Assembly: GCA_964344035.1 (NCBI GenBank) | Contig: CAYFLK010000007.1 | Location: forward strand, 33,671-97,670 | DNA length: 64,000 nucleotides | Direction: 5' to 3' | DNA from: UBA1014 sp964344035 | GTDB lineage: Bacteria; SAR324; NAC60-12 | Part shown: piece after piece, positions 43,725 to 52,577 of the stretch | How the letters are laid out: each line of letters opens with the position of its first letter | Numbering within the stretch: the stretch's first letter is position 1 | Program-made: the position numbers and the translations under genes | Notes under the pieces: generated by a model | Database searches by the model: none | What the model saw: the letters and a program-made list of their open reading frames with translations, nothing else | Told to the model about the DNA's origin: nothing

Positions 43725-45202
43725 GCAGATCTGCATGGCAAACCATTTATGGCTGCTTCGTCGGACACGGGCTGGAGGGAACCTCCCGGAACAGCGTGGT
43801 CCTGAACCGGCAGCAGTCACGAATGGGCAGGGCCGGATTGATGACGGCAATTTTCAGTATCGTCTTCGCTGAACTTTATGCGTTGTTTGCCGCTGGCGCT
43901 CGCACGCCGGGGGTTTATCAGTTGCTGCCCGGCAAGGATTTTTTCCATGTCGCACTGGTGACTCACGTTAACCTGGCGATCGTCATCTGGTTTCTGGTTT
44001 TTATAGGGCTGCTTTGCCTGGTTTCCGTGGTCCCGTGGAACATAGCGAATGACCTCTGGTCAAAAATCGGCTGGGGAGGAATCCTCCTTTGTGGAGGCGG
44101 AATGGTCCTGATTGTGCTGGCGCCATTTCTTGGGATCGAACATCCTGTGATGGCAAACTACATTCCGGTTATTACCGACCCGGTTTTCTTTGCAGCGCTG
44201 CTGATGGTGTTTCTGGGTGCGGGGATGATGATGAGCTACCCCTTCCGGGTTTCTATCGGTTCAAAAAAAACCACTGTCCTGCAGAAGGAATTCACGTTTG
44301 GGATGCAGTTGACGGTGGGAACGTTTTTAATTGCCGTAATCTGCATCGTCCTCGCGTTCACACGCTTGAGTGCTCCATACAACACGGATTATTATGAAAT
44401 TCTGTTTTGGGGAGGAGGGCATATTCTGCAGTTTGTCAACACCCTGGCCCTGCTCTCGTGCTGGATATTCCTTAGTGTGAGCGTGTTTCAGCGGTTGCCA
44501 ATGCCTTCCACGACACTGCGTTGGCTGCTGGCTTCTATCCTGCTATTTGCCCTGCCGGCCCCGTTTTTCTATTTCTACTTCCCCATCTATAGCCTGGAAT
44601 TAAGAGACGCTTTCACTTTCCTGATGCGCTGGGGTTTGGGATTGGCCGTAATCCCGGTTGGTTTGATGATTGTGCGGACTAGTTATCAAAAAAGGAGTGA
44701 AATATCGTGGAAGAATCCCTGCTATACCTCCCTGCTTGTCTCAATACTGCTTTTCGCATACGGCGGTTTGATCGGGGTGTTGATTGAAAACAGTGATGTC
44801 AGGATTCCCGCCCATTACCATGGAGTGATAGGAGCCGTAACCCTTGCGTTTATGGGCGCGAGTTACGAATTGTTACCGATTCTCCGGCGCAAACAAGTCT
44901 GGAGCCGCTTCACCCGCTGGCAGCCGTTGATTTGCGGCGCAGGAGGGATCCTGTTTGTAACAGGAATGTTCTGGGCCGGGGCGCACGGGGTCGCGAGAAA
45001 AGTCCCCGGGGCCGGACAAGGGCTGGACAACTTAGGTAAAACCACGGGAATGGCATTGATGGGAATCGGTGGGCTTGTCACCGTTTTCGGAGTGGTGATC
45101 TATGTCGTCATCATTCTGAAATCTTTGCAGCAGCCTGCAATCAGCCGTGCAAAAGCACCTGCCGCGGATGTGATAAATTCAAATATGGGAGAACTTGCCT
45201 GA
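43721..45202 (+). CDS. Heme-copper oxidase-like subunit I with incomplete CuB site
   Basis: The 493-aa protein has about 12 helices and the fold of a heme-copper oxidase subunit I. Kept residues are H82 (low-spin heme) in THVNLAIVIW, H234 in WGGGHILQF and H365-x-H367 in RIPAHYHG. The two-His CuB motif in helix VII is missing: the segment reads LPAPFFYFYFP (278-288). The Tyr partner of the first CuB His is also absent. The protein may bind hemes but is unlikely to hold a normal CuB centre. It is coupled to the preceding gene by 4-bp overlap and ends the operon. Confidence 0.8.
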   Translation: MSRSAWQTIYGCFVGHGLEGTSRNSVVLNRQQSRMGRAGLMTAIFSIVFAELYALFAAGARTPGVYQLLPGKDFFHVALVTHVNLAIVIWFLVFIGLLCLVSVVPWNIANDLWSKIGWGGILLCGGGMVLIVLAPFLGIEHPVMANYIPVITDPVFFAALLMVFLGAGMMMSYPFRVSIGSKKTTVLQKEFTFGMQLTVGTFLIAVICIVLAFTRLSAPYNTDYYEILFWGGGHILQFVNTLALLSCWIFLSVSVFQRLPMPSTTLRWLLASILLFALPAPFFYFYFPIYSLELRDAFTFLMRWGLGLAVIPVGLMIVRTSYQKRSEISWKNPCYTSLLVSILLFAYGGLIGVLIENSDVRIPAHYHGVIGAVTLAFMGASYELLPILRRKQVWSRFTRWQPLICGAGGILFVTGMFWAGAHGVARKVPGAGQGLDNLGKTTGMALMGIGGLVTVFGVVIYVVIILKSLQQPAISRAKAPAADVINSNMGELA

Positions 45203-45570
45203 ACATGCTATCCCCGGGGGGTTAGCATTCTCTTTCTCTGCTTCTCCCGTCCGGGTTCCCACCTCCCTGTTAAGGGAAAGACCTTCCTTCCTCCCCGGCA
45301 GCAACGCAAACTGGTCCGGGTTTTCCCATCTGACTCCATTCCTTGACCGGGGTCGGTAAAAATGCAACACTTATTTGGAAGTTGTCACAGGCTGGGATCC
45401 AGTCATATACCACTATCAACTAATGCAGCCGTGACCTATGTGTCTCTGTGACGAAGTAAAAAGTTATTCGGTTTCAATCTCTTGCGGGGTTGAATTTTTT
45501 CAGTGAAATGAATAAAACCCGCGTTAATCCTGCCTTTTTTTAAATTTCCAGTTTTCACTCCCACCTTTTC
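45203..45570 (+). other. Intergenic region, no gene seen
   Basis: Apart from the possible terminator at its left end, no ORF with coding character or RNA gene is supported. Its right part probably holds the promoter of the MFS transporter gene, not recognised. Confidence 0.5.
45207..45226 (+). terminator. Possible intrinsic terminator of the second respiratory operon
   Basis: A compact hairpin GCTA-t-CCCC / GGGG-t-TAGC with a tiny loop is followed by ATTCTCTTTCTC. It lies a few bases behind the last stop. The T tract is interrupted, so the strength is uncertain. Confidence 0.4.
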
Positions 45571-46812
45571 ATGCGAACCCGCTTGTTGAAGGCGTCTCTT
45601 TTCACACCATCTGAAAAGAAAAGCATCATAGGTCTCAGCGGCATCCTGTTTTTCCGCATGTTTGGATTGTTCCTTGTACTTCCCGTTTTCAGCGGATTTG
45701 CGCTTTCACTGGAGGATGCAACCCCATTTCTGGTAGGCATAGCATTTGGAGCATACGGACTGACTCAGGGGTTGTTGCAGATACCATTTGGACTGCTTAG
45801 TGACCGGATTGGCCGCAGGCCGGTGATTGTTGCCGGGTTGTTGATTTTCATCGCCGGGTGCGTACTGGCCGCAGAAACGGATTCAATTCACTGGATGATC
45901 GCAGCGCGGTTTCTGCAGGGCGCAGGTGCTGTCAGTTCCACCATTTTCGCCCTGATTGCCGACCTCACCAGAGCGGAAGTCCGCACTCGGGCAAACGCAT
46001 TTCTTGGAGGCAGCATCGGCCTGGCATTCGGAATTGCCATCATCAGCGCACCGTTTCTAGCCGAGTGGGGCGGTCTGTCCGGCATCTTCCGGCTTATTTC
46101 CGGAATGACACTGCTGAGCGTCGTGGTCTTGTTTGTGATGGTGCCTGACCGGGATGAGCAGTTAAAGGAAGGTGGACGTTTTCCGGTGAAGCAGATGCTG
46201 GGGGTCGTTTTGCGGGAACCAGCGCTGGGCGTCATCAACTTGGGTGGATTCATCTGCGGCGCCGGGTTGTCAGCGACTTTTTTCCTGGTACCGTTAATGA
46301 TGATGGAGCACGGATATGAGCGGGCGGAGTTGTGGAAAGTCTATCTGCCCATGCTGGTGCTTGGCGGACTGACGATGATTCCCGCGGCAATTTTTTCGGA
46401 AACACGCAACCGTTTCCGCGAGGTGATGCTCTTCGGAATCGTCATGCTCCTTTCTTCACTGCTGCTGCTTGCGGTCGGACGGGAGTTGGACCAAATGCAT
46501 TGGTTCCTGCTCGCGGTTTTCCTGTTTTTCATGGGATTCAACGTGTTTGAACCGATTTTCCCATCACTGGTGACCCGTCTCACCACTGAGCAGACGAAAG
46601 GGACCGCGACCGGGGTTTACAATTTTTTCCAGTTTTTCGGTCATTTTGCCGGCGCTTTGCTGGCGGGCGCTCTTTACCATGATCATTTCCTGTGGCTGCT
46701 GGGGATACTGGCCGTATTGGAAATCCTGTTCTTCTATGCTACTCTGTCATTCCCCAACCCCGGCAAGCAGAAATCCGCGGTTCCAGTCGAACCGGCCAGA
46801 GCAGTGAGTTGA
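45571..46812 (+). CDS. MFS transporter (YajR-like)
   Basis: The 413-aa protein has 12 predicted helices and the MFS motif A in loop 2-3 (GLLSDRIGRRPVI). Its best resemblance is to the YajR group of drug/proton antiporters, but it lacks the C-terminal YAM domain. Substrate is unknown. ATG 45571 has no strong ribosome site. The stop lies 50 bp before lon. Confidence 0.8.
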   Translation: MRTRLLKASLFTPSEKKSIIGLSGILFFRMFGLFLVLPVFSGFALSLEDATPFLVGIAFGAYGLTQGLLQIPFGLLSDRIGRRPVIVAGLLIFIAGCVLAAETDSIHWMIAARFLQGAGAVSSTIFALIADLTRAEVRTRANAFLGGSIGLAFGIAIISAPFLAEWGGLSGIFRLISGMTLLSVVVLFVMVPDRDEQLKEGGRFPVKQMLGVVLREPALGVINLGGFICGAGLSATFFLVPLMMMEHGYERAELWKVYLPMLVLGGLTMIPAAIFSETRNRFREVMLFGIVMLLSSLLLLAVGRELDQMHWFLLAVFLFFMGFNVFEPIFPSLVTRLTTEQTKGTATGVYNFFQFFGHFAGALLAGALYHDHFLWLLGILAVLEILFFYATLSFPNPGKQKSAVPVEPARAVS

Positions 46813-46862
46813 ATATGAGGTCTATTCTGCTCCAGCACGGCCCCATCCCGAGTTGACAAAAA

Positions 46863-49283
46863 ATGCGCATGTCAGTCAAACCACTGATTGTTCCTTTGCT
46901 CCCCATGCGGGAGGAAATTATTTTCCCCGGATCCACCACACCTTTCTTTGTCGGCCGCAAGGCCTCCATGGAGGCACTTGAGAAAGCCCTGTCCGGGGAC
47001 CGCAGAATTTTTGTAGTCACACAGCGTAGTTCCTCCGTCGAGGAACCGAAACAGGAGGACCTCTACGAAACCGGGGTGCTGGGCAAAATACTGCAGGTGA
47101 TGCGGCTGCCCAACGGCACGGTAAAAGCGCTTTTTGAAGGGCTCCAGCGCGGGAAGATCATTGAAACGAAACTGACTGAAAAAGAATCCCTGGTCCGCGT
47201 GCAGCCGCTGCAGGAACCTGAACCGGAAGCGGAGGATAAAAAATTTCAGGAAATGGTGATCAAAATCCGGTCGCTGTTTGAAATGCATGTCAAAAACAAA
47301 AAATCCAAGGCAAACGCTGAAGCGCTGAAGACCATCCTGAAAACTCCTCCCTCCGAACTTTCCGATCGTATCGCCGCCATCATCGAAATTGACCGGGCGC
47401 AGAAACAGGAACTTCTGGAAGAACTGGAACCGAAAAAACGCCTGGAAATGTTGATCGTGATGCTTGAGGAGGAGCAGAAAATCTCGAAGCTGGAAACCAA
47501 ACTCAAGAAGCAGGTAAAAGAGCAGATGAGCAGCTCGCAAAAAGAGGGATACCTGCAGGACCAGCTGCGTTCTATCCAGAAGGAACTCGGGCAGATGGAT
47601 GATCCGAAAAGCGAAATCGATGAACTGGCGAAACGGGTGAAAGATTCCGGGATGCCTGAATCCGTGCGTGAGGAAGCGGACAAGGAAATCAAGAAACTGA
47701 GAATGATGTCGCCTTTGTCCGCGGAAGCGAATGTCGTCCGCAACTACTTGGAATGGCTTGTGTCAATGCCGTGGAAGGTTGAAACCCAGGACAACTTCGA
47801 CCTGGTCCGCGCGGAAAGAATACTGGATGAGGATCATTATGGATTGGAAAGGGTAAAGGAGCGCATCGTTGAATACTTGGCCGTGGCGTTTCTCAAGGGC
47901 TCCCTGAAGGGACCGATCCTCTGTCTCACCGGCCCCCCCGGAGTGGGCAAGACCTCGCTGGCGAAATCGGTCGCGCGCGCGCTTGACCGCAATTTCGTCC
48001 GCATCAGCCTGGGTGGAGTTAGAGACGAAGCGGAAATCCGCGGGCATCGGCGCACCTACATCGGTGCGATGCCGGGAAAAATTGTGCAGTCAATCCGCAA
48101 GGCGAAGAGCAACAACCCGGTGCTGCTGATTGATGAAATCGACAAACTCTATCAAAGCGTGCTAAGTGATCCTTCCGCGGCAATGCTTGAGGTTCTCGAT
48201 CCGGAACAGAACCACACCTTCGTTGATCACTACCTGGAGGTGGAGTGGGACCTTTCCCGGGTACTATTCATCTGCACCGCCAACACTACGCAAAGTATCT
48301 CGAGCCCCTTGCTCGACCGCATGGAACAGATACCCCTTTCCGGATATACCGAGCTGGAAAAACAGGAGATTGCCCGCAGGTTTCTCATTCCCCGGCAGGC
48401 AGCGATGCATGGTTTGAGTGAAAAACAAATACGTTTCCGCAAGGCCGCATTACAACACATAATCTGGGGGTATACCCGCGAAGCCGGAGTGCGCAACCTG
48501 GAACGGGAGATCGGCAAGGTCTGCAGAAAGGTGGTGACTCAACTGGTCCGCAGCAACGAAAACATGACGGTGAACGTGACCCTGAAGAAGGTGCAGGATC
48601 TTCTCGGGGTTCCGATTCATCAGCGTGATTTCAAGGAGGAACAGAATGAAATCGGGATCGCCATGGGTCTCGGAGTGACACCGATGGGGGGGGAACTGAT
48701 GCTTGTGGAAGCAGGGCTGATGCCCGGAAGCGGAAAAGTCGTTTTGACCGGCAAGCTGGGGGACGTGATGCAGGAATCCGCCAAGGCCGCCTACTCCTTT
48801 GTGCGAAGCAACGCGGAGTTCCTGGGCATTAACGAAACTGTCTTCGGGAAATCCGATCTGCACATCCATATGCCGGAAGGCGCCATCCCTAAAGATGGAC
48901 CTTCCTCCGGGCTTCCACTGATTGCCGCAATTGTGAGCAGTTTCACCAAAATCCCCGTGCTCCATGAAATAGGAATGACAGGGGAAATCACCTTGCGCGG
49001 AAACGTCACGGAAATCGGGGGCCTTAAAGAGAAATTGCTGGCCGCAAGGCGGGGGGATCTCAAAACCGTGATCATTCCCCAAGAGAACGAGAAAGACCTG
49101 GAGGATATCCCTGACGAGGTTTTGACGGGACTGAGCATTATTCCCGTGAAAAAAGTGAATGAAGCGCTGGAACTGGTGCTGGAAACGCACCCCATGCTCC
49201 TGAGGCGGGTCCCGGACGGGAAACGGATGTTTCCTCGGGAACTGACAGGTGATTCGGAAACGCTTGACGCGCAGGTATCCTGA
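46863..49283 (+). CDS. lon: Lon protease
   Basis: The 806-aa product is full-length Lon, an ATP-dependent protease of misfolded and regulatory proteins in the cytoplasm. Domains in order: N-terminal substrate domain (about 1-200), coiled-coil linker (200-260), AAA module with GPPGVGKTS (about 357-365), and the protease domain with PKDGPSSG, catalytic Ser681, and Lys724 in GGLKEKL. Residues were placed by comparison with E. coli Lon. Confidence 0.97.
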   Translation: MRMSVKPLIVPLLPMREEIIFPGSTTPFFVGRKASMEALEKALSGDRRIFVVTQRSSSVEEPKQEDLYETGVLGKILQVMRLPNGTVKALFEGLQRGKIIETKLTEKESLVRVQPLQEPEPEAEDKKFQEMVIKIRSLFEMHVKNKKSKANAEALKTILKTPPSELSDRIAAIIEIDRAQKQELLEELEPKKRLEMLIVMLEEEQKISKLETKLKKQVKEQMSSSQKEGYLQDQLRSIQKELGQMDDPKSEIDELAKRVKDSGMPESVREEADKEIKKLRMMSPLSAEANVVRNYLEWLVSMPWKVETQDNFDLVRAERILDEDHYGLERVKERIVEYLAVAFLKGSLKGPILCLTGPPGVGKTSLAKSVARALDRNFVRISLGGVRDEAEIRGHRRTYIGAMPGKIVQSIRKAKSNNPVLLIDEIDKLYQSVLSDPSAAMLEVLDPEQNHTFVDHYLEVEWDLSRVLFICTANTTQSISSPLLDRMEQIPLSGYTELEKQEIARRFLIPRQAAMHGLSEKQIRFRKAALQHIIWGYTREAGVRNLEREIGKVCRKVVTQLVRSNENMTVNVTLKKVQDLLGVPIHQRDFKEEQNEIGIAMGLGVTPMGGELMLVEAGLMPGSGKVVLTGKLGDVMQESAKAAYSFVRSNAEFLGINETVFGKSDLHIHMPEGAIPKDGPSSGLPLIAAIVSSFTKIPVLHEIGMTGEITLRGNVTEIGGLKEKLLAARRGDLKTVIIPQENEKDLEDIPDEVLTGLSIIPVKKVNEALELVLETHPMLLRRVPDGKRMFPRELTGDSETLDAQVS

Positions 49284-49323
49284 CGCTCCCCGTAAATCTA
49301 CATTTCTGAGACAACTGAATCCC

Positions 49324-51102
49324 ATGAACAAAATGGACCCGAATTCCGACCTCTACAAAATCCGCCATTCCCTTGCGCACGTGCTCGCTCAGGCAGTGCT
49401 GGAAATCCGTCCGAACGCTAAACTCGGCTTCGGGCCTCCTATCAGCACGGGTTTCTATTACGATTTTGACTTGGAAAAACCGCTCAGCCCGGAAGACCTG
49501 CCTGATCTGGAAAAGCGCATGCGCCGGATCATCAAAACGAACCAGGCCTTTGTGCGTGAAGAACTGGCGGAACCCGAGCTGAAAAAACGTCTTCAGGCAG
49601 ACGGACAGGAGTATAAAATCGAACAGGCCAATGACCTGATAGATGCAGGACAAACACTTTCACTCTACCAAAACGGAACGTTCTGGGACCTTTGCGAAGG
49701 GCCTCACGTGGAATCGACTCGGGACATTCCTTCCCACTGTTTTTCCCTAGATTCGCTTGCCGGCGCCTATTGGAAAGGATCTGAGCGCAACAAGATGCTG
49801 CAGCGTGTTTATGGCCTGGCCTTCGCTTCCCGCGATGAACTGAAACAGTTCAAGGAACAGCGCAGGCTCGCGATGGAGCGTGATCACCGCAAGCTCAATG
49901 TGAAGCACCACTATTTTGTCATCGATGAGGAAGTAGGCAAGGGACTGCCTCTGTGGATGCCCAACGGGACAGTAATCCGCGAGGAGCTGGAAAAACTGGC
50001 CAAAGAGCAGGAATTTCTTGACGGGTATCAGCGGGTGGCGACTCCGCACATCACCCGCGAAAACCTCTACATTACCTCGGGGCATCTCCCGTATTATGAA
50101 GACAGCATGTTCCCTCCGATGGAGGTGGATGGCGAAAAAATGTACATGAAACCGATGAATTGCCCCCATCATCACCTCATCTACAAAGCTCTGCCTCGCA
50201 GTTACCGGGATCTTCCGCTGCGGCTTGCCGAATATGGTACCTGCTACCGATACGAGCAGTCTGGGGAACTTTCCGGCCTTCTGCGGGTACGCGGGTTGAC
50301 GATGAATGATGCGCACATCTATTGCACAGCGGAGCAGGTGAAACAGGAGTTTATCCGGGTCATGCAGTTGCATACCCGCTACTACGAGATGTTCGGCCTG
50401 ACCAATTTCTGGATGAGGCTTTCACTTGCGGATGAAGGACCAGGGAAATTTGTCGATCATCCCGAGTTGCGGGCAAAAGCAGAAACCCTCGTAATCGAGG
50501 CCATGGAGGAGGTGAATGTGCCTTATGAGTCAATTCGCGGGGAAGCGGCCTTTTATGGTCCGAAAATTGATTTTCAGGTTTCCAATGTGGTTGGGCGGGA
50601 AGAAACGGCTTCCACCAACCAACTTGACCTGGTGATGGCTGAACGTTTCGGCCTGCGGTATAAGGCATCCGATGGTTCGGAACCGCACCCGATGATCATC
50701 CACCGCGCGCCGCTGGGTACGCATGAGCGTTTCTGCGCATTCCTGATCGAGCACTACGGCGGGGTTTTCCCTACGTGGCTTGCTCCCGTGCAGGTGAGAA
50801 TCATCCCGGTCGCACAGGCATTTTACGAATATGCGTCACGGCTGGAGGCGGTTCTCCAGCAGGAATTGGTGCGGGTTGAACTGGATCTGTCCACGGATTC
50901 ATTCAGCAAAAAAATCCGTAATGGAGCAACGGCGAAAGTTCCAAATCTGCTCATCATTGGAGAACAGGAACAGTCGGACCATACCGTCACCTGGCAGCGT
51001 TACGGCAGTAGGGAAAGGGAAAAAACCGGGTTTGAACAGTTCAGGAGGATGCTCAGGGATGAAATCCATGGACGCCATGACTGGCGGATGGAGGCACCTT
51101 GA
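49324..51102 (+). CDS. thrS: Threonyl-tRNA synthetase without TGS domain
   Basis: ATG 49324 starts a 592-aa class II synthetase. The N2 editing-like domain begins at once (RHSLAHVLAQAV), so the usual N-terminal TGS domain is absent. The catalytic core has MNCPHH (zinc Cys), TCYRYEQSG (motif 2) and GTHERFCAFLIEH (motif 3). The anticodon domain fills the last 110 residues. It charges tRNA-Thr. An upstream in-frame start at 49249 would add an implausible basic segment overlapping lon. Confidence 0.96.
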   Translation: MNKMDPNSDLYKIRHSLAHVLAQAVLEIRPNAKLGFGPPISTGFYYDFDLEKPLSPEDLPDLEKRMRRIIKTNQAFVREELAEPELKKRLQADGQEYKIEQANDLIDAGQTLSLYQNGTFWDLCEGPHVESTRDIPSHCFSLDSLAGAYWKGSERNKMLQRVYGLAFASRDELKQFKEQRRLAMERDHRKLNVKHHYFVIDEEVGKGLPLWMPNGTVIREELEKLAKEQEFLDGYQRVATPHITRENLYITSGHLPYYEDSMFPPMEVDGEKMYMKPMNCPHHHLIYKALPRSYRDLPLRLAEYGTCYRYEQSGELSGLLRVRGLTMNDAHIYCTAEQVKQEFIRVMQLHTRYYEMFGLTNFWMRLSLADEGPGKFVDHPELRAKAETLVIEAMEEVNVPYESIRGEAAFYGPKIDFQVSNVVGREETASTNQLDLVMAERFGLRYKASDGSEPHPMIIHRAPLGTHERFCAFLIEHYGGVFPTWLAPVQVRIIPVAQAFYEYASRLEAVLQQELVRVELDLSTDSFSKKIRNGATAKVPNLLIIGEQEQSDHTVTWQRYGSREREKTGFEQFRRMLRDEIHGRHDWRMEAP

Positions 51103-51151
51103 ACACATATTTCCCTCACCCCGACCCAATGGGAGAGGGAGTACCCACCCA

Positions 51152-51182
51152 CTGCCTGCGCCGCGCCAATCGCGGCAGGCAG
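51152..51182 (+). repeat. Hairpin repeat of the CTGCCTG/CAGGCAG type
   Basis: A strong inverted repeat: CTGCCTG-cg-CCGCG, loop CCAAT, CGCGG-CAGGCAG. It is preceded by a REP-like stretch with CCCTCACCCC and GGGAGAGGG units (51114-51140). It sits between thrS and the next gene. Related CTGCCTG hairpins occur near 21690 and 2160. Confidence 0.45.
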
Positions 51183-51204
51183 GTATCACTATCTATGGGA
51201 AAAC

Positions 51205-52515
51205 ATGGTCGCGGAAGAGGCGTTAGCCGAAGCAGTTGACGAGGATCGGCAGGTCGAGGAAGTCCCGGATAATTTTGTCGAACACCTCGCATCCCGTATT
51301 GGAGTGCTTTTCCAAAAGGAAATGGACCCCGAAGTGGGCGCTGCGGAGGTGTCGAAATTCATCTTTGAAACGACCTATCCCGGCAAAGAGAGTTATTTTA
51401 TCGATGCAGTAGACATGCTCCTCGAAAGTCCCACCACTGATAAATTCGCCGCCCTTTCATGGGCGGGATTGATCAGCCAGGCAATCCACAACAAGGACTA
51501 TGACACCTATCTCCACAGCATGCTCGACAGGATGATCGAGAGTTATTATGCGATGGAGAAACCGGATGTGGAACTGAAGGACCGTAAGTTTTCCGCCTAC
51601 TCGGGGTTGATGGCGCGGGTGTTCATCAAAATGGTGGAAATCAACGCCTCCCTGAGCGATACCGCCGCGGAAATTTATTCCCAGGTGGTGCGCAAGGAAA
51701 TGGACATCGAGGAAAAAGCTAAAGAGGAAGAGGAAGAAGGTGGAAGTCCACTGCCGAGCGCGGCCAAAATGTATGACGATGTGATGGAATACCTCGCCAC
51801 CCGTTCGGAATTCAAGGCAAAATCCCTTGGGGAGGAAAACCCCTACGAACACGTTGCCCAGCTGGCCGAGCGGCTGCGTCAAAGCCGCCGATATGTGATC
51901 CAGGATGTGATGAATCTGCGTGCGCTGGAAAAAAAGAAAAAACTCGAACTGGAACTGGAAAACCAGCTGGCTTCAGCGGAGGAACTGGTTCTCTCACAGG
52001 AACCGTTCATGGAGGGGCTGTCCCTTTTCATTCATGAGAAACGATACAACTACAAGTTTCTGGCGGTGGAGAAGATCCGTATGACGCTGCAGTTGATCGG
52101 CTCGATTTTGGGGGCGGTGTATTTTCTCATCGGGTACATGGACATCTGGGGGATGGACTGGATTGACGGCATCTTCGTGTGCCTGGCGATGATCATTTTC
52201 ACTCGGCTGGTCGGCGGCAGAAAGCGCTTCCAATCATTTTACCCGGTTGATGTGAGCAAGGAACTCGAGCAGCATTCCACACAGTTCATAAACGTCTTCC
52301 GCAACATGTCTCAGGAGCAGATGGAACACTTCCTGGTGCGTCAGATCAAACTGGACCGCAATCAGAACTATCTGACGATGATCCCGGAATACGTGAAATA
52401 CCTGTTTGCCATCATGCCGGACCGCAAGAACATGGTTATTACCATGGATGAACTGTCCGAGCTGGTTGAAAACGCCGAGATCGAAATCGCCAAGCAGCTG
52501 CGTGGACACGGGTGA
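51205..52515 (+). CDS. Membrane protein of unknown function (436 aa)
   Basis: An acidic, helical protein with one or two adjacent hydrophobic segments near residues 290-340. An acidic run (EEEEEGG near residue 178) and a basic/acidic coiled coil (EKKKKLELELENQLASAEEL near 235) precede it. The C-terminal part is helical. No family is recognised, nor a motif of catalysis. It lies between thrS and asnS, but no functional link follows from that. Confidence 0.7.
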   Translation: MVAEEALAEAVDEDRQVEEVPDNFVEHLASRIGVLFQKEMDPEVGAAEVSKFIFETTYPGKESYFIDAVDMLLESPTTDKFAALSWAGLISQAIHNKDYDTYLHSMLDRMIESYYAMEKPDVELKDRKFSAYSGLMARVFIKMVEINASLSDTAAEIYSQVVRKEMDIEEKAKEEEEEGGSPLPSAAKMYDDVMEYLATRSEFKAKSLGEENPYEHVAQLAERLRQSRRYVIQDVMNLRALEKKKKLELELENQLASAEELVLSQEPFMEGLSLFIHEKRYNYKFLAVEKIRMTLQLIGSILGAVYFLIGYMDIWGMDWIDGIFVCLAMIIFTRLVGGRKRFQSFYPVDVSKELEQHSTQFINVFRNMSQEQMEHFLVRQIKLDRNQNYLTMIPEYVKYLFAIMPDRKNMVITMDELSELVENAEIEIAKQLRGHG

Positions 52516-52577
52516 TATTTGGCACTTCCTTGATTTTACCTTTTCATGACCGCTCTTGAGGTCCTTTTCACCGAATA

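Noticed and set aside
48450..49331. Minus-strand frame of 293 codons opposite lon
   Set aside because: Antisense shadow of the conserved Lon protease domain.
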